Assembly (NCBI RefSeq): GCF_014207255.1 | Contig: NZ_JACHCZ010000002.1 | Location: 124,001 to 188,000, forward strand | DNA: 64,000 nucleotides | From: Pseudomonas sp. JAI120 | GTDB taxonomy: Bacteria; Pseudomonadota; Gammaproteobacteria; Pseudomonadales; Pseudomonadaceae | Reading direction: 5' to 3' | Shown: positions 13,733 to 24,208 of the stretch, piece by piece | How positions within the stretch are numbered: position 1 is the stretch's first letter | Layout of the letters: each line of letters starts with the position of its first letter | Made by a program: the position numbers and the translations under genes | The notes under the pieces: generated by a model | Database searches by the model: none | Seen by the model: the letters and a program-made list of their open reading frames with translations, nothing else | What the model was told of the DNA's origin: nothing

Positions 13733-14878
13733 TTAAACGGTTGCCGCGCCCAATGCGGACACGATGCTCGCCAACACCGCCGACTCCCCATTCACAATGC
13801 GCACCTTCAAGCCATCGATTTCACGACGCTCCGGATAATGCTTGCGCAGCAAATCGAACGCCTTGCGTTGTTCTTCGACGGTACCCACCAGGCTACGGCG
13901 GAAATCCGCATCATCACGGCGCGGGTCGTACACGCTGCGGCACAACGTCGCGAGTGCCCAGGCCGGGTCGGTCGATGCGTTCAAATGCACTTCGGCCAGC
14001 CACGGTTGCGGCAACAAGTCGCTCAACTGAATGCTCTGCTCCTGGCCCAGGTACGCGCAGAACGCCTGATAGATCTGCGCCGTACCGCGCTGCTTGCCGT
14101 CAAGGCTATAACCGGCAATGTGCGGGGTGGCCAACACACACAGGTCGGCGAGGTCGACGTCCACCTCGGGCTCGCCTTCCCACACGTCCAGCACCGCTTG
14201 CAGGTCTTCACGCGCAAGCAGCACGTCGCGCAGGGCGGCGTTGTCGACCACCGGGCCACGGCTGGCATTGATCAGCCAGGTGCCGGGCTTGAGGCGGCTG
14301 AGCCGCTCGCGATCAAACAGGTGCCAGGTGGAACCGTTGCCGGACTTGGTCAACGGCGTGTGCAGGCTGATCACATCGCATTGCTCGATGATCTGCTCAA
14401 GGCTGACGTAGTCGCCGTCTTCGGCGATCTGTCGCGGCGGGTCGCAGACCAGCACGTTCCAGCCCAGGCCCTTGAGCACTTCGATCAGTCGCCCGCCCAC
14501 TTCACCGGCGCCGACGACGCCATAGGTACGCTGATTGAGGTCGGCGCCTTCGATCTCGGCCAGGGTTTGCAGGCTGCCCAGCACATAGTCCACCACGCCA
14601 CGGGCATTGCAGCCGGGGGCGCTGGACCACTGGATACCGGCCTGCTTGAAGTAATCGAGGTCGAGGTGGTCGGTGCCGATGGTGCAGGTGCCGACAAAAC
14701 GCACCTTCGTGCCGTCCAGCAGGGCGCGGTTGACGTTGGTCACCGAGCGCACCAGCAGTACATCGGCCTGTTCGACGGTGGCACGGTCGATGGAACGGCC
14801 GGACACTCGGCGAATCTCGCCAAATCCTTGGAAGAACTCATCGAGCAGCGGAATATTTTCGTCGGCAACAATCAGCAT
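13733..14878 (-). CDS. pdxB: Erythronate-4-phosphate dehydrogenase
   Basis: A 381-residue NAD-dependent 2-hydroxyacid dehydrogenase of the DXP-dependent pyridoxal phosphate pathway, which oxidises 4-phosphoerythronate. The start [16 protein letters not shown] and the motif [12 protein letters not shown] are PdxB-specific. The Rossmann segment is [21 protein letters not shown] (about 118-138), and the catalytic region includes [10 protein letters not shown] and [15 protein letters not shown] (His). The C-terminal ~90-residue dimerisation extension that marks PdxB is present. The ATG is preceded by AAAGGAG; an upstream ATG 16 codons earlier lacks similarity. It is divergent from the MATE gene, with a single REP half-copy in the gap. 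Confidence 0.96.
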   Translation of the reverse strand: MLIVADENIPLLDEFFQGFGEIRRVSGRSIDRATVEQADVLLVRSVTNVNRALLDGTKVRFVGTCTIGTDHLDLDYFKQAGIQWSSAPGCNARGVVDYVLGSLQTLAEIEGADLNQRTYGVVGAGEVGGRLIEVLKGLGWNVLVCDPPRQIAEDGDYVSLEQIIEQCDVISLHTPLTKSGNGSTWHLFDRERLSRLKPGTWLINASRGPVVDNAALRDVLLAREDLQAVLDVWEGEPEVDVDLADLCVLATPHIAGYSLDGKQRGTAQIYQAFCAYLGQEQSIQLSDLLPQPWLAEVHLNASTDPAWALATLCRSVYDPRRDDADFRRSLVGTVEEQRKAFDLLRKHYPERREIDGLKVRIVNGESAVLASIVSALGAATV

Positions 14879-14924
14879 GGCAGGCTCCTTTGGCGGATCA
14901 GCAGTGTACAGGGATGCGATCTTC

Positions 14925-14945
14925 AATGTGGGAGGGGCGGTGGCA
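14925..14945. repeat. Single REP-like half copy (pdxB/MATE gap)
   Basis: AATGTGGGAGGGGCGGTGGCA without an inverted partner. It is the only copy in the window that lies between divergent genes, so it sits in the pdxB promoter region. Confidence 0.7.
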
Positions 14946-15047
14946 CGACAGCTCGCTTACAAATCGCTAACACAGGTTTTTTCCTGACCATTACGTCAAG
15001 GCGTAGAATCCGCCGGCCTTGCGCCCTTCTCTATTGGACACCCGTAC

Positions 15048-16442
15048 GTGAACACTGCCACTGCCCCCCTTACCCGCCCCGCCCGCATCAGCCGGGAAGT
15101 GGGTGGCCTGATGACGCTCGCACTGCCGATCATGATCGGCCAACTGGCAACCACCTTCATGAGCTTTGTCGACGCGGTGATGGCCGGCCGCGTCAGCCCC
15201 CAGGACCTGGCGGCGGTGGGTCTGGGCAACTCGATCTGGATTCCGGTGTACCTGCTGATGACCGGTACGCTGTTGGCCACCACGCCGAAAGTCGCCCAAC
15301 GCTACGGTGCGGGCCACTATGGTGAAATCGGGCCGTTGGTGCGTCAGTCATTGTGGCTGGCCGTGGTGGTCGGCATCATCGGCTCGCTGCTGCTGCTCTG
15401 CGCCGAGCCGATCCTGCATGCCATGAAGGTTGAACCCGAGCTTATCGCCCCCACCATGGGCTACCTGCATGGCATCGCCGCAGGGATGCCGGCCGTTGCC
15501 CTGTATTACGTGCTGCGCTGTTTCAGCGACGGCCTGGGCCGCACCCTGCCCAGCATGGCCATGGGCCTGTGCGGGTTGGCGCTGAATGTCCCGCTCAACT
15601 ACATCTTCATCTACGGTCACCTGGGCTTACCGGCCATGGGCGGCGTGGGCTGCGGCTGGGCCACGGCGATTGCGATGTGGGTGATGATGCTCGGCATGGC
15701 CGCCTGGACCCGCTGGGGGGCGGCCTACCAGAGCAGTGAACTGTTCAAGCGCTTCGACTGGCCGCAGTGGTCGGTAATCAAGCGCGTATTGGGAATTGGC
15801 CTGCCGATTGGCATCGCGATCTTTGCCGAATCGAGCATCTTTGCCGTCATCGCCCTGCTGCTCGGCAGCCTGGGCGCCACGGTCGTGTCGGGGCACCAGA
15901 TCGCGCTGAACGTCAGCTCATTGGTGTTCATGATCCCCTATTCCTTGAGCATGGCCGTCACCGTGCGCGTCGGCCAGGCCCTGGGGCGTGGCGAGGCGCG
16001 GGAAGCGCGTTTTGCCGCCGGGGTCGGCATGGGCACGGCGCTGGCGTACGCCTGCCTGTCCTGCAGCCTGATGCTGGTGTTTCGCGAGCAGATTGCGGCG
16101 ATCTACACCCCGGACCCCATCGTCATTCACCTGGCATCGACGCTGATCGTGTTTTCAGCGCTGTTCCAGTTCAGTGACTCGATTCAGGTCACCGCTGCCG
16201 GCGCCCTGCGTGGCTACCAGGACACCCGCGTCACCATGGTGCTGACCCTGTTTGCCTACTGGGGCGTGGGGCTGCCGGTGGGTTACGCCCTGGGGCTGAC
16301 TCACTGGCTGGGCGAACCCAGCGGCCCGAGCGGTTTGTGGCAAGGGCTGATCGTGGGGTTGAGCTGTGCGGCGGGGATGCTGCTGGTGCGCCTGGCGCGC
16401 AGTGCACGCCGGCGCATTCGCCTGGAGAAGGCGCGGGGTTAA
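15048..16442 (+). CDS. MATE-family multidrug efflux transporter (NorM/PmpM-like)
   Basis: A 464-residue inner-membrane protein with 12 predicted helices in two bundles, the MATE layout. The NorM-subfamily residues in the first helix ([25 protein letters not shown]) are present, including the conserved Asp of the cation site region. The second bundle begins near residue 240 ([18 protein letters not shown]). Members such as P. aeruginosa PmpM export fluoroquinolones, quaternary ammonium compounds and dyes using H+ or Na+. The protein ends in a basic tail. Its TAA overlaps the stop of the convergent tusA gene in the four bases TTAA, leaving no room for a terminator. Confidence 0.93.
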   Translation: MNTATAPLTRPARISREVGGLMTLALPIMIGQLATTFMSFVDAVMAGRVSPQDLAAVGLGNSIWIPVYLLMTGTLLATTPKVAQRYGAGHYGEIGPLVRQSLWLAVVVGIIGSLLLLCAEPILHAMKVEPELIAPTMGYLHGIAAGMPAVALYYVLRCFSDGLGRTLPSMAMGLCGLALNVPLNYIFIYGHLGLPAMGGVGCGWATAIAMWVMMLGMAAWTRWGAAYQSSELFKRFDWPQWSVIKRVLGIGLPIGIAIFAESSIFAVIALLLGSLGATVVSGHQIALNVSSLVFMIPYSLSMAVTVRVGQALGRGEAREARFAAGVGMGTALAYACLSCSLMLVFREQIAAIYTPDPIVIHLASTLIVFSALFQFSDSIQVTAAGALRGYQDTRVTMVLTLFAYWGVGLPVGYALGLTHWLGEPSGPSGLWQGLIVGLSCAAGMLLVRLARSARRRIRLEKARG

Positions 16443-16690
16443 TCGGCCTTTTTGCGGATCCAGTACAAGTACGTACCGGCCTGCTCCTGCTGATCCACCA
16501 GTTCATGGTCAAGGAACACGCAGAACTTGGGAATATCGCGGCGCGTTGACGGGTCGGTCGCGATCACCTTGAGCAAGCCGCCGGGCGGCAGGTCGCGGAT
16601 GTGCTGGTGCAGCATCATCACCGGCTCAGGGCAGTTGAGGCCCGTTGCGTCGAGGGTGCCATCAACGGCGGTGTGGAAAATATCGCTCAT
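16439..16690 (-). CDS. tusA: Sulfur carrier protein TusA
   Basis: An 83-residue SirA/TusA-fold protein with the sulfur-carrying cysteine in [19 protein letters not shown] (Cys19) and the following [19 protein letters not shown]. TusA relays persulfide sulfur from the desulfurase IscS toward TusBCD/TusE for 2-thiolation of tRNA wobble uridine, and to molybdenum cofactor synthesis. It lies 27 bases downstream of rlmM on the same strand, so the two probably form an operon of RNA-modification genes. Its stop overlaps that of the convergent MATE gene. Confidence 0.94.
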   Translation of the reverse strand: MSDIFHTAVDGTLDATGLNCPEPVMMLHQHIRDLPPGGLLKVIATDPSTRRDIPKFCVFLDHELVDQQEQAGTYLYWIRKKAD

Positions 16691-16717
16691 TGTCTACTCC
16701 TGAAACCGGCGCTCAGT

Positions 16718-17794
16718 TTAGCGGGCCTTGGTTTTCTTCACATCCACCAGCCGACGCAGGTGGCAGGTCACTTCTTCACGGTCGTGATACAGCTGTTTGC
16801 AGCCGATCTCCACCCGAATGCCGCGCGCCTTGAAACCGTCCTCGATACGTTCCAGCAGGCGCTTGACCTCGGCGTAACGCTGTTTCATCGGCAACTTCAG
16901 GTTCACCACCGCCTCGCGGCAATACCCTTCGCCAATCCAGGTCTCAAGCAGCGCCGCATTGCGCGCCGGCTTTTCGACGATGTCGCACACCATCCAGTCC
17001 ACCGGCTGCTTGGGCACGAAGGTAAAGCCGTCGGCCATCAGGTGCTGCACCAGGCCGGTGTCCATCAGGCTTTCGGCCATGGGGCCGTTGTCGATGGCGG
17101 TCACCAGCATGCCACGGTTGACCAGTTGCCAGGTCCAGCCACCAGGGGCCGCACCCAGATCGACGCCGGTCATGTCGCCATGCAGGCGCTCGTCCCATTG
17201 GTCGCGGGGGATAAAGTGGTGCCAGGCCTCTTCCAGCTTCAGGGTCGAGCGGCTGGGCGCGTCCCGGGGGAATTTCAACCGCGGGATGCCCATCGGCCAC
17301 ATCGCCGAGTTATTCGACTCGGCCAGGCCCATGAACACTTCGCGGCCGCTTTTGAAGGTCAGCAGCAGGCGCGGCTTGCTCGGGTCGTCCACCAGCTTGC
17401 CGGCGTTCAACAAGGCTTTGCGCAGGTGCACTTCGAATTTCTTGCAGAAGTTCGAGAGTTCCTTGCCGTCATTGGTGTCGACCATCTCCAGCCACAGGCT
17501 GCCGCACACCGGGAATTCACGCAGGTGAGCGAGGATCACGCTGATACGGTCGGTTTCCGGCAGGTCGATAAACACCCCGCGCGCCCACTGCCGCGGGAAG
17601 ATCAGCTCGGCAAAACGCTGGCCGTGCATCAGGCGCTGGGCGCCGTCTTCTTCGGTGCAGACAAATTCGGCGCAGGCGCTGCCGGTCTTGGCCTTGGCGT
17701 AGCCGGAAACGTTCAGGCGCGCGGCGTGTTCCGCGATCTCGGAACAGACTTCGCCCTCAAACCCCGGGCGGCAGTGCATAAAAAGGGTGTTCAT
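16718..17794 (-). CDS. rlmM: 23S rRNA (cytidine-2498 2'-O)-methyltransferase RlmM
   Basis: A 358-residue SAM-dependent methyltransferase that modifies C2498 in the peptidyl-transferase region of 23S rRNA. It has an N-terminal THUMP-type RNA-binding part (start MNTLFMHCRPGFEGEV; about 1-170) and a C-terminal Rossmann domain. In the latter, GVDLGAAPGGWTWQLVNRG is the SAM motif, WMVCDIVEKP is motif IV, and VNLKLPMKQRY carries the catalytic Lys of the K-D-K-E tetrad. The length and start match E. coli YgdE/RlmM. It is upstream of tusA and divergent from acnA. Confidence 0.96.
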   Translation of the reverse strand: MNTLFMHCRPGFEGEVCSEIAEHAARLNVSGYAKAKTGSACAEFVCTEEDGAQRLMHGQRFAELIFPRQWARGVFIDLPETDRISVILAHLREFPVCGSLWLEMVDTNDGKELSNFCKKFEVHLRKALLNAGKLVDDPSKPRLLLTFKSGREVFMGLAESNNSAMWPMGIPRLKFPRDAPSRSTLKLEEAWHHFIPRDQWDERLHGDMTGVDLGAAPGGWTWQLVNRGMLVTAIDNGPMAESLMDTGLVQHLMADGFTFVPKQPVDWMVCDIVEKPARNAALLETWIGEGYCREAVVNLKLPMKQRYAEVKRLLERIEDGFKARGIRVEIGCKQLYHDREEVTCHLRRLVDVKKTKAR

Positions 17795-17955
17795 CGACTC
17801 TCCTGGTGACTCAACTGACGTCGCGCTATCGCAATGCCTGTCATGAAAACGCGCGCATGATAGCCGAGTTCGGAACCTTGGTTCTGTCCATAGAGTCCAG
17901 TAATTAGCCAGCTACTGAAAACAGCGCTAGTTTGAAAGCTCTGTTCGTCCCGTCA

Positions 17956-17975
17956 GGTCCGTAGCCGTGCGGACC
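17956..17975 (+). promoter_or_regulatory. Hairpin just before the acnA ribosome-binding site
   Basis: GGTCCG-TAGCCGTG-CGGACC is a perfect six-base stem that ends three bases before AAGGAG of acnA. It may only define leader structure. Aconitase genes in pseudomonads are post-transcriptionally repressed by the iron-responsive PrrF RNAs, so a leader element here is plausible, but pairing cannot be tested from this window. Confidence 0.4.
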
Positions 17976-17990
17976 ATAAGGAGTCATGTA

Positions 17991-20732
17991 ATGTCATCCC
18001 TTGATAGCCTGAGAACCCTTAAAACTTTAGAAATCGACGACAAGACCTACCACTATTTCAGCCTGCCCGAGGCCGCCAAGAGCCTGGGTGACCTGGACAA
18101 GCTGCCGATGTCCCTCAAGGTGCTGCTGGAGAACCTGCTGCGCTGGGAAGACAACAAGACCGTCACCGGCGCCGACCTCAAGGCCATTGCCGCCTGGCTC
18201 AAAGAGCGCCAGTCCGACCGCGAGATCCAGTACCGCCCCGCCCGCGTCCTGATGCAGGACTTTACCGGCGTACCCGCCGTGGTCGACCTGGCCGCCATGC
18301 GCGCCGCCGTGGCCAAGGCCGGGGGCGACCCGCAGCGTATCAACCCACTCTCGCCCGTAGACCTGGTGATCGACCACTCGGTGATGGTCGACAAGTTCGG
18401 CAACGCCGACGCCTTCGAGCAGAACGTCGACATCGAAATGCAGCGCAACGGCGAACGCTACGCCTTCCTGCGTTGGGGCCAGAGTGCCTTCGACAACTTC
18501 AGCGTGGTACCGCCGGGCACCGGCATCTGCCACCAGGTCAACCTCGAATACCTGGGCCGCACCGTGTGGACCAAGGACGAGGACGGCCGCACCTACGCCT
18601 TCCCCGACACCCTGGTGGGCACCGACTCCCACACCACCATGATCAACGGCCTCGGCGTGCTCGGCTGGGGCGTGGGCGGGATCGAAGCGGAAGCGGCGAT
18701 GCTCGGCCAACCGGTATCGATGCTGATCCCGGAAGTGATTGGCTTCAAGCTCACCGGCAAATTGAAAGAAGGCATCACCGCCACCGACCTGGTGCTGACC
18801 GTCACCCAGATGCTGCGCAAGAAAGGCGTGGTGGGTAAGTTCGTCGAGTTCTACGGCGACGGCCTGGCGGACCTGCCCCTGGCGGACCGCGCGACCATCG
18901 CCAACATGGCCCCGGAATACGGCGCCACCTGCGGCTTTTTCCCGGTGGATGAGGTGACCCTGGACTACCTGCGCCTCTCCGGTCGCCCGGCTGCCACCGT
19001 GAAGCTGGTCGAGGCCTACACCAAAGCCCAGGGCCTGTGGCGCAATGCAGGCCAGGAGCCGGTGTTCACCGACAGCCTGGCCCTTGACATGGGCAGCGTC
19101 GAAGCCAGCCTCGCTGGGCCAAAACGTCCACAGGACCGTGTGTCCCTGCCCAACGTCGGCCAGGCGTTCAGCGACTTCCTCGACCTGCAATTCAAGCCCA
19201 CCAACAAAGAGGAAGGCCGCCTGGAAAGTGAAGGCGGCGGTGGTGTGGCCGTGGGCAACGCCGACCTGGTGGGCGAAACCGACTATGAATACGAAGGCCA
19301 GACCTATCGCCTGAAAAACGGCGCCGTGGTGATCGCCGCCATCACCTCCTGCACCAACACGTCCAACCCCAGCGTGATGATGGCCGCCGGGCTGGTGGCG
19401 AAAAAAGCCGTGGAGAAAGGCCTCACGCGCAAACCCTGGGTAAAAACCTCCCTGGCGCCCGGCTCCAAAGTGGTCACCGACTACTACAAGGCCGCGGGCC
19501 TTACCCAATATCTGGACAAACTTGGCTTCGACTTGGTGGGTTATGGCTGCACCACCTGCATCGGCAACTCCGGGCCGTTGCCTGAGCCGATTGAAAAAGC
19601 CATCCAGAAGGCCGACCTCGCCGTGGCCTCGGTGCTGTCCGGCAACCGCAACTTCGAAGGCCGCGTGCACCCACTGGTGAAAACCAACTGGCTGGCCTCG
19701 CCGCCCCTGGTAGTGGCCTACGCCTTGGCGGGGACCGTACGCATCGATATCAGCAGCGAACCGCTGGGTAACGATCAACAGGGTAATCCGGTGTATTTGA
19801 AGGACATCTGGCCGAGCAGCCAGGAGATCGCTGACGCAGTAGCGCAAGTCAGCACCGGCATGTTCCACAAGGAATACGCCGAAGTGTTCGCCGGCGACGA
19901 ACAGTGGCAAGCCATTGAAGTGCCACAGGCCGCGACCTATGTGTGGCAGAAAGACTCCACCTACATCCAGCACCCGCCGTTCTTCGATGACATTGCCGGC
20001 CCCCTGCCGGTGATCAAAGACGTCAAGGGCGCCAACGTACTGGCGCTGCTGGGCGACTCGGTGACCACCGACCACATCTCCCCCGCCGGCAATATCAAGG
20101 CCGACAGCCCTGCCGGCCGCTACCTGCGCGAGCAAGGCGTAGAGCCGCGTGACTTCAACTCCTACGGCTCACGCCGCGGCAACCATGAAGTGATGATGCG
20201 CGGCACCTTTGCCAACATCCGCATCCGCAATGAAATGCTCGGCGGCGAGGAAGGCGGAAATACGCTGTACATCCCCACCGGCGAGAAAATGCCGATCTAC
20301 GATGCAGCCATGAAGTACCAGGCCTGCGGCACACCGCTGGTGGTGATCGCCGGTCAGGAGTACGGCACCGGCTCCAGCCGCGACTGGGCAGCCAAGGGCA
20401 CCAACCTGCTGGGGGTCAAGGCGGTGATCGCCGAGAGCTTCGAGCGGATTCACCGTTCCAACCTGGTGGGCATGGGCGTGCTGCCGCTGCAGTTCAAGCT
20501 GGATCAGAACCGCAAGGCGCTGAAGCTTACGGGTAAGGAGAAGATCGATATTCTCGGCCTGACCGAGGTCGAGATCGTGCCGCGGATGAACCTGACGCTG
20601 GTGATTACCCGGGAGGATGGCAGCCGCGAGAAGGTCGACGTGCTGTGCCGGATCGACACCTTGAATGAAGTGGAATACTTCAAGTCGGGGGGGATTTTGC
20701 ACTATGTGCTGCGGCAGTTGATCGCCTCTTAA
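17991..20732 (+). CDS. acnA: Aconitate hydratase A
   Basis: A 913-residue monomeric [4Fe-4S] enzyme interconverting citrate and isocitrate in the TCA cycle; AcnA is the stress- and stationary-phase form. The cluster cysteines are in [11 protein letters not shown] (about 445) and [12 protein letters not shown] (about 510). The C-terminal swivel domain has [24 protein letters not shown] and [12 protein letters not shown] with the catalytic serine. Length and start ([20 protein letters not shown]) agree with the family, and AAGGAG sits nine bases upstream. An ATG eight codons earlier precedes this ribosome-binding site and is rejected. It is monocistronic, with a REP pair downstream. Confidence 0.97.
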   Translation: MSSLDSLRTLKTLEIDDKTYHYFSLPEAAKSLGDLDKLPMSLKVLLENLLRWEDNKTVTGADLKAIAAWLKERQSDREIQYRPARVLMQDFTGVPAVVDLAAMRAAVAKAGGDPQRINPLSPVDLVIDHSVMVDKFGNADAFEQNVDIEMQRNGERYAFLRWGQSAFDNFSVVPPGTGICHQVNLEYLGRTVWTKDEDGRTYAFPDTLVGTDSHTTMINGLGVLGWGVGGIEAEAAMLGQPVSMLIPEVIGFKLTGKLKEGITATDLVLTVTQMLRKKGVVGKFVEFYGDGLADLPLADRATIANMAPEYGATCGFFPVDEVTLDYLRLSGRPAATVKLVEAYTKAQGLWRNAGQEPVFTDSLALDMGSVEASLAGPKRPQDRVSLPNVGQAFSDFLDLQFKPTNKEEGRLESEGGGGVAVGNADLVGETDYEYEGQTYRLKNGAVVIAAITSCTNTSNPSVMMAAGLVAKKAVEKGLTRKPWVKTSLAPGSKVVTDYYKAAGLTQYLDKLGFDLVGYGCTTCIGNSGPLPEPIEKAIQKADLAVASVLSGNRNFEGRVHPLVKTNWLASPPLVVAYALAGTVRIDISSEPLGNDQQGNPVYLKDIWPSSQEIADAVAQVSTGMFHKEYAEVFAGDEQWQAIEVPQAATYVWQKDSTYIQHPPFFDDIAGPLPVIKDVKGANVLALLGDSVTTDHISPAGNIKADSPAGRYLREQGVEPRDFNSYGSRRGNHEVMMRGTFANIRIRNEMLGGEEGGNTLYIPTGEKMPIYDAAMKYQACGTPLVVIAGQEYGTGSSRDWAAKGTNLLGVKAVIAESFERIHRSNLVGMGVLPLQFKLDQNRKALKLTGKEKIDILGLTEVEIVPRMNLTLVITREDGSREKVDVLCRIDTLNEVEYFKSGGILHYVLRQLIAS

Positions 20733-20746
20733 GAACACAGGAGATC

Positions 20747-20842
20747 AAATGTGGGAGGGGGCTTGCTCCCGATAGCGGTATGTCAGTCAAAACATCTATG
20801 ACTGATCCACCGCCATCGGGAGCAAGCCCCCTCCCACACTTT
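20747..20842. repeat. REPIN: inverted pair of REP sequences (acnA/lpxO gap)
   Basis: Two full REP copies (GTGGGAGGGGGCTTGCTCCC and its complement) face each other, separated by about 50 bases. The inner arms (GATAGCGG/CCGCCATC) and AGTCA/TGACT are also partly paired. This is the REPIN layout known from P. fluorescens SBW25, mobilised by RAYT transposases; none is in this window. It sits between convergent genes. Confidence 0.9.
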
Positions 20843-20863
20843 AACCGCGTTTAACGCTTCAGA

Positions 20864-21802
20864 TCAGCCGAACAACCACTTCCACAACAGAACCAGCACC
20901 ACCACCGCCAGCACCGGCCGCGCAATGCGGTAAGCCTTCGGATGCTTGCGCTTCCACTGCTTGACCACGCCGCTGAACTTGTCACTGAAGGTCTTGCTCC
21001 AGGCATACGCCTGGTTAATGCCGCCGACGCGCTCGTCGTCGAGGTTCTGCGGCGCGGTGGCACGGCCCAGTTGCTTGCTGACCCAGCGGTTGACGCGGGT
21101 CATCAGGCGATTGCTCAGCGGGCGTTCGATGTCGCAGAACAGGATCACGCGGGTCTGCTCGGTTTCGTTCTTCACCCAGTGCACGTAGGTTTCGTCGAAC
21201 ATCACGTCGTCACCGTCGCGCCAGGCGTACACCTGGCCGTCGACGAAGATGCGGCAGTCGTCGGAGTTCGGCGTGGACAAGCCCAGGTGATAACGCAGGG
21301 AACCGGCAAACGGGTCACGGTGCGGGTTGAGGTGGCTGCCGCCCGGCAACAGCGCGAACATCGCGCCCTTGACGTTGGGGATGCTGCTCACCAACGCCAC
21401 GGTTTTCGGGCACAGCGCCTCGGCCGATGGCAGGGGTTTGTCGTACCACTTGAGGTAGAAACGCTTCCAGCCCTTCTTGAAGAACGAACCAAAACCGGCG
21501 TCGTTGTTCTTTTCGGCGGCGCGGATATAACCCTCGTCGAACAGGTGCATGGCCTCTTCGCGGATCACTTCCCAGTTGTCCTTGAGCACGTCCAGTTCCG
21601 GAAACTTGCTGCGGTCCAGGTACGGCTTGGACGGCACCGCCGAAAACAGGTACATCAAGGCGTTATAGGGGGCGAACAGCGCCGAATGGTTGACGAACTG
21701 GCGCAACATCGGCAAACGGGCCTTGCCGCGCAAGTGCACATACAGCGTGCTGCCGATAAACAGCAACAGCACCGACAGTTTGGCGGCCAAAGAAAAGGTC
21801 AT
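20864..21802 (-). CDS. lpxO: LpxO-type aspartyl/asparaginyl beta-hydroxylase
   Basis: A 312-residue Fe(II)/2-oxoglutarate-dependent oxygenase anchored at the inner membrane. A hydrophobic helix at the N-terminus (SLAAKLSVLLLFIGSTLYVHL) and another at the extreme C-terminus (LAVVVLVLLWKWLF) flank the catalytic domain. The metal ligands are in NPHRDPFAGSLRYHLGL (HxD) and the distal His in YVHWVKNETEQTRVILF. LpxO adds a 2-hydroxyl group to secondary acyl chains of lipid A, and P. aeruginosa has two such enzymes. The ATG is chosen so that the membrane anchor starts at residue 2; a longer frame adds 64 unlike residues. Aspartyl hydroxylase of another target cannot be excluded. Confidence 0.85.
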   Translation of the reverse strand: MTFSLAAKLSVLLLFIGSTLYVHLRGKARLPMLRQFVNHSALFAPYNALMYLFSAVPSKPYLDRSKFPELDVLKDNWEVIREEAMHLFDEGYIRAAEKNNDAGFGSFFKKGWKRFYLKWYDKPLPSAEALCPKTVALVSSIPNVKGAMFALLPGGSHLNPHRDPFAGSLRYHLGLSTPNSDDCRIFVDGQVYAWRDGDDVMFDETYVHWVKNETEQTRVILFCDIERPLSNRLMTRVNRWVSKQLGRATAPQNLDDERVGGINQAYAWSKTFSDKFSGVVKQWKRKHPKAYRIARPVLAVVVLVLLWKWLFG

Positions 21803-21929
21803 GCAGCAACTCCTGGAAATAAGCGCCTGGCCAACAGCCTCCCGGCGATGGGAGACCAGACGTAACAGCCGGCCATGATAAACAGTTGGGCCATTATGCA
21901 GAAGGCCCAGGCTGACCGGCTGACATAAA

Positions 21930-22904
21930 TCAAGCCTGGTTTTCTTGCTCGGTAAACAAATCGCTGAACAGCATGCTCGACAGGTAGCGCTCACCGGAGT
22001 CCGGCAGGATCACCACGATGGTCTTGCCCTGCATTTCCGGTTTCTCGGCCAGGCGCACGGCCACGGCCATGGCGGCACCGCAGGAGATACCGCACAGGAT
22101 GCCCTCCTCCTGCATCAGGCGCAGGGCCATGGCCTTGGACTCGTCGTCGGTCACCAGCTCCACGCGGTCGACCATCGACAGGTCGAGGTTTTTCGGCACG
22201 AACCCGGCGCCAATGCCCTGGATCTTGTGGGGGCTGGGCTTGATCTCTGCACCGGCCAGGGCCTGGGTGATCACCGGCGACACCATCGGCTCGACAGCCA
22301 CCGACAGGATCGGCTTGCCCGCCGTGTTCTTGATGTAGCGCGACACACCAGTGATGGTCCCACCCGTGCCGACGCCCGCCACCAACACGTCCACGGCGCC
22401 ATCGGTGTCGTTCCAGATTTCCGGGCCGGTGGTTTTTTCGTGGATGGCCGGGTTGGCCGGGTTTTCGAACTGGGCCGGCATAAAATAGGTGGCCGGGTCG
22501 CTGGCAACGATCTCGCCCGCTTTGTCGATGGCGCCCTTCATGCCCTTGGCCGGCTCGGTCAGTACCAACTCGGCGCCGAGGGCCTTGAGCACCTTGCGTC
22601 GTTCGATGCTCATGGACGCCGGCATGGTCAGCAGCAACTTGTAACCACGGGCAGCGGCGACAAAGGCCAGGCCGATACCGGTATTGCCGGAAGTCGGTTC
22701 CACGATGGTCATGCCCGGCTTGAGTTTGCCGGTGCCTTCGGCGTCCCAGATCATGTTTGCGCCAATGCGGCACTTCACCGAGTAGCCCGGATTACGTCCT
22801 TCGATCTTGGCCAGGATGGTCACGCCACGCGGTGCGATACGGTTGATCTGAACCAGGGGCGTGTTACCGATGGAGTGCGCGTTGTCTGCAAAGATGCGGC
22901 TCAT
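21930..22904 (-). CDS. cysK: Cysteine synthase A (O-acetylserine sulfhydrylase)
   Basis: A 324-residue PLP enzyme that makes L-cysteine from O-acetylserine and sulfide. The PLP lysine is Lys44 in [11 protein letters not shown], with the substrate loop [12 protein letters not shown] (about 70) and the phosphate-binding [11 protein letters not shown] (about 175-186). The length and N-terminus ([17 protein letters not shown]) fit CysK rather than the shorter CysM. The chosen ATG has AGGA upstream; a longer frame adds 51 unrelated residues. It is divergent from the DUF748 gene and 127 bases upstream of lpxO, so it may be transcribed alone. Confidence 0.95.
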   Translation of the reverse strand: MSRIFADNAHSIGNTPLVQINRIAPRGVTILAKIEGRNPGYSVKCRIGANMIWDAEGTGKLKPGMTIVEPTSGNTGIGLAFVAAARGYKLLLTMPASMSIERRKVLKALGAELVLTEPAKGMKGAIDKAGEIVASDPATYFMPAQFENPANPAIHEKTTGPEIWNDTDGAVDVLVAGVGTGGTITGVSRYIKNTAGKPILSVAVEPMVSPVITQALAGAEIKPSPHKIQGIGAGFVPKNLDLSMVDRVELVTDDESKAMALRLMQEEGILCGISCGAAMAVAVRLAEKPEMQGKTIVVILPDSGERYLSSMLFSDLFTEQENQA

Positions 22905-23032
22905 GGCGGGTCCTATTAGGCGGTTTTCAGAAAGGCTCCAAGGGTATGCCTCGTGTTGCAAAGCGTCCAGTCGAAGGAACGTTGCGCCTGTCGCAGAGGT
23001 CCACCCCACTATATGGACAGAGGACCCTCCCC

Positions 23033-24109
23033 ATGAAACGTCGCTACAGCTGGCCACTATGGACCATTGCCGGATTGCTGGTGGTCCTGGTCGCCATGAG
23101 CATCGCGCTGCCCTATCTGGTGCGTAACTACCTGAATGACAAGCTCGCGAACATGGGCGATTACCGCGGCCAGGTGACCGACGTGGACCTCGCGCTGTGG
23201 CGTGGCGCGTACCGGATCAATGGCCTTGAAATCATCAAGGTCGACGGCAAGGTCCCCGTCCCGTTCGTCAAGGCGCCGCTGATCGACCTGGCGGTGAGCT
23301 GGCACGCTCTTTGGTACGACCACGCGGTGGTGGCCAAAGTGCTGTTTATCAAGCCCGAAGTGAACTTCGTCGACGGCGGCGCCAACAAGCAAGCCTCCCA
23401 GACCGGTAAGGGTACCGACTGGCGCGAACAGTTGAGTAAGTTGGCTCCCATCACCCTCGACGAAGTGCGCATCGAAGACGGCAAGATCGCCTTCCACAAC
23501 TTCAGTTCCAAACCTGTGGTGAAGATCGACGCGACCGACGTCAACGCCAGCTTCTACAACCTGACCAATGTGGTGGACGTCAAAGGCCGGCGCGACGCGC
23601 GCTTCGACGGCAAAGCCCTGCTGCAAGGCCAGGCCCCGTTGGAAGCCACCGCCACTTTCGACCCGCTGAGCAATTTCGAGAATTTCGAGTTTCGCTTCCG
23701 CGCCAGGGACTTGCAGCTCAAGCGCATGAACGACTTCGCCTCGGCCTACGGCAAGTTCGACTTCAAGGCCGGCACCGGGGACGTGGTAATTGAAGCCCAG
23801 GCGGAAAAAGGCCAGTTGACCGGCTACATCAAGCCGCTGCTGCGCGATGTGGAGGTCTTCGACTGGCAACAGGACGTGGAGAACAAGGACAAGAACATCT
23901 TCCGCTCGATCTGGGAGGCGGTGGTGGGCGCCAGCGAGACCGTGCTGAAGAACCAGGCGAAGAACCAGTTCGCCACCCGCGTGGAGCTGAGTGGGAGCGT
24001 ACACCAGCAAAATGTCAGCGCTTTCTCCGCATTTTTGGCGATTTTACGTAATGGTTTTATCCAGGCGTTCGATGCGCGCTATGAACAGCCCAAGCCCTCG
24101 GCGAATTGA
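23033..24109 (+). CDS. DUF748 (AsmA-like) membrane-anchored protein
   Basis: A 358-residue protein with an N-terminal signal anchor ([20 protein letters not shown], about 9-28) and a long periplasmic part. The phrase [34 protein letters not shown] and later [18 protein letters not shown] are typical of DUF748, an AsmA-like beta-rich family. AsmA-clan proteins bridge inner and outer membranes and take part in lipid transport or envelope homeostasis, but I know no assigned task for this one. The ATG is preceded by an unusual CCCTCCCC with GGACCC further up, so translation initiation may be weak. Downstream lies the MoxR gene. Confidence 0.8.
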   Translation: MKRRYSWPLWTIAGLLVVLVAMSIALPYLVRNYLNDKLANMGDYRGQVTDVDLALWRGAYRINGLEIIKVDGKVPVPFVKAPLIDLAVSWHALWYDHAVVAKVLFIKPEVNFVDGGANKQASQTGKGTDWREQLSKLAPITLDEVRIEDGKIAFHNFSSKPVVKIDATDVNASFYNLTNVVDVKGRRDARFDGKALLQGQAPLEATATFDPLSNFENFEFRFRARDLQLKRMNDFASAYGKFDFKAGTGDVVIEAQAEKGQLTGYIKPLLRDVEVFDWQQDVENKDKNIFRSIWEAVVGASETVLKNQAKNQFATRVELSGSVHQQNVSAFSAFLAILRNGFIQAFDARYEQPKPSAN

Positions 24110-24208
24110 GCCGTGACCGGTCATTCAGAGACTGAATAACCCGTCTGCGTTCACAGTCGCCGGGGCCTCGCGGTATAGTCGGGCATTGATGAATTCGAGG
24201 AATGACCG

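Noticed and set aside
18027..20135. 702-codon open frame opposite acnA
   Set aside because: Antisense shadow of acnA; His/Gly/Val-rich and no family features.
22905..23057. N-terminal extension of cysK
   Set aside because: The extra 51 residues have no similarity and overlap the divergent gene's start; the family N-terminus begins at 22904.
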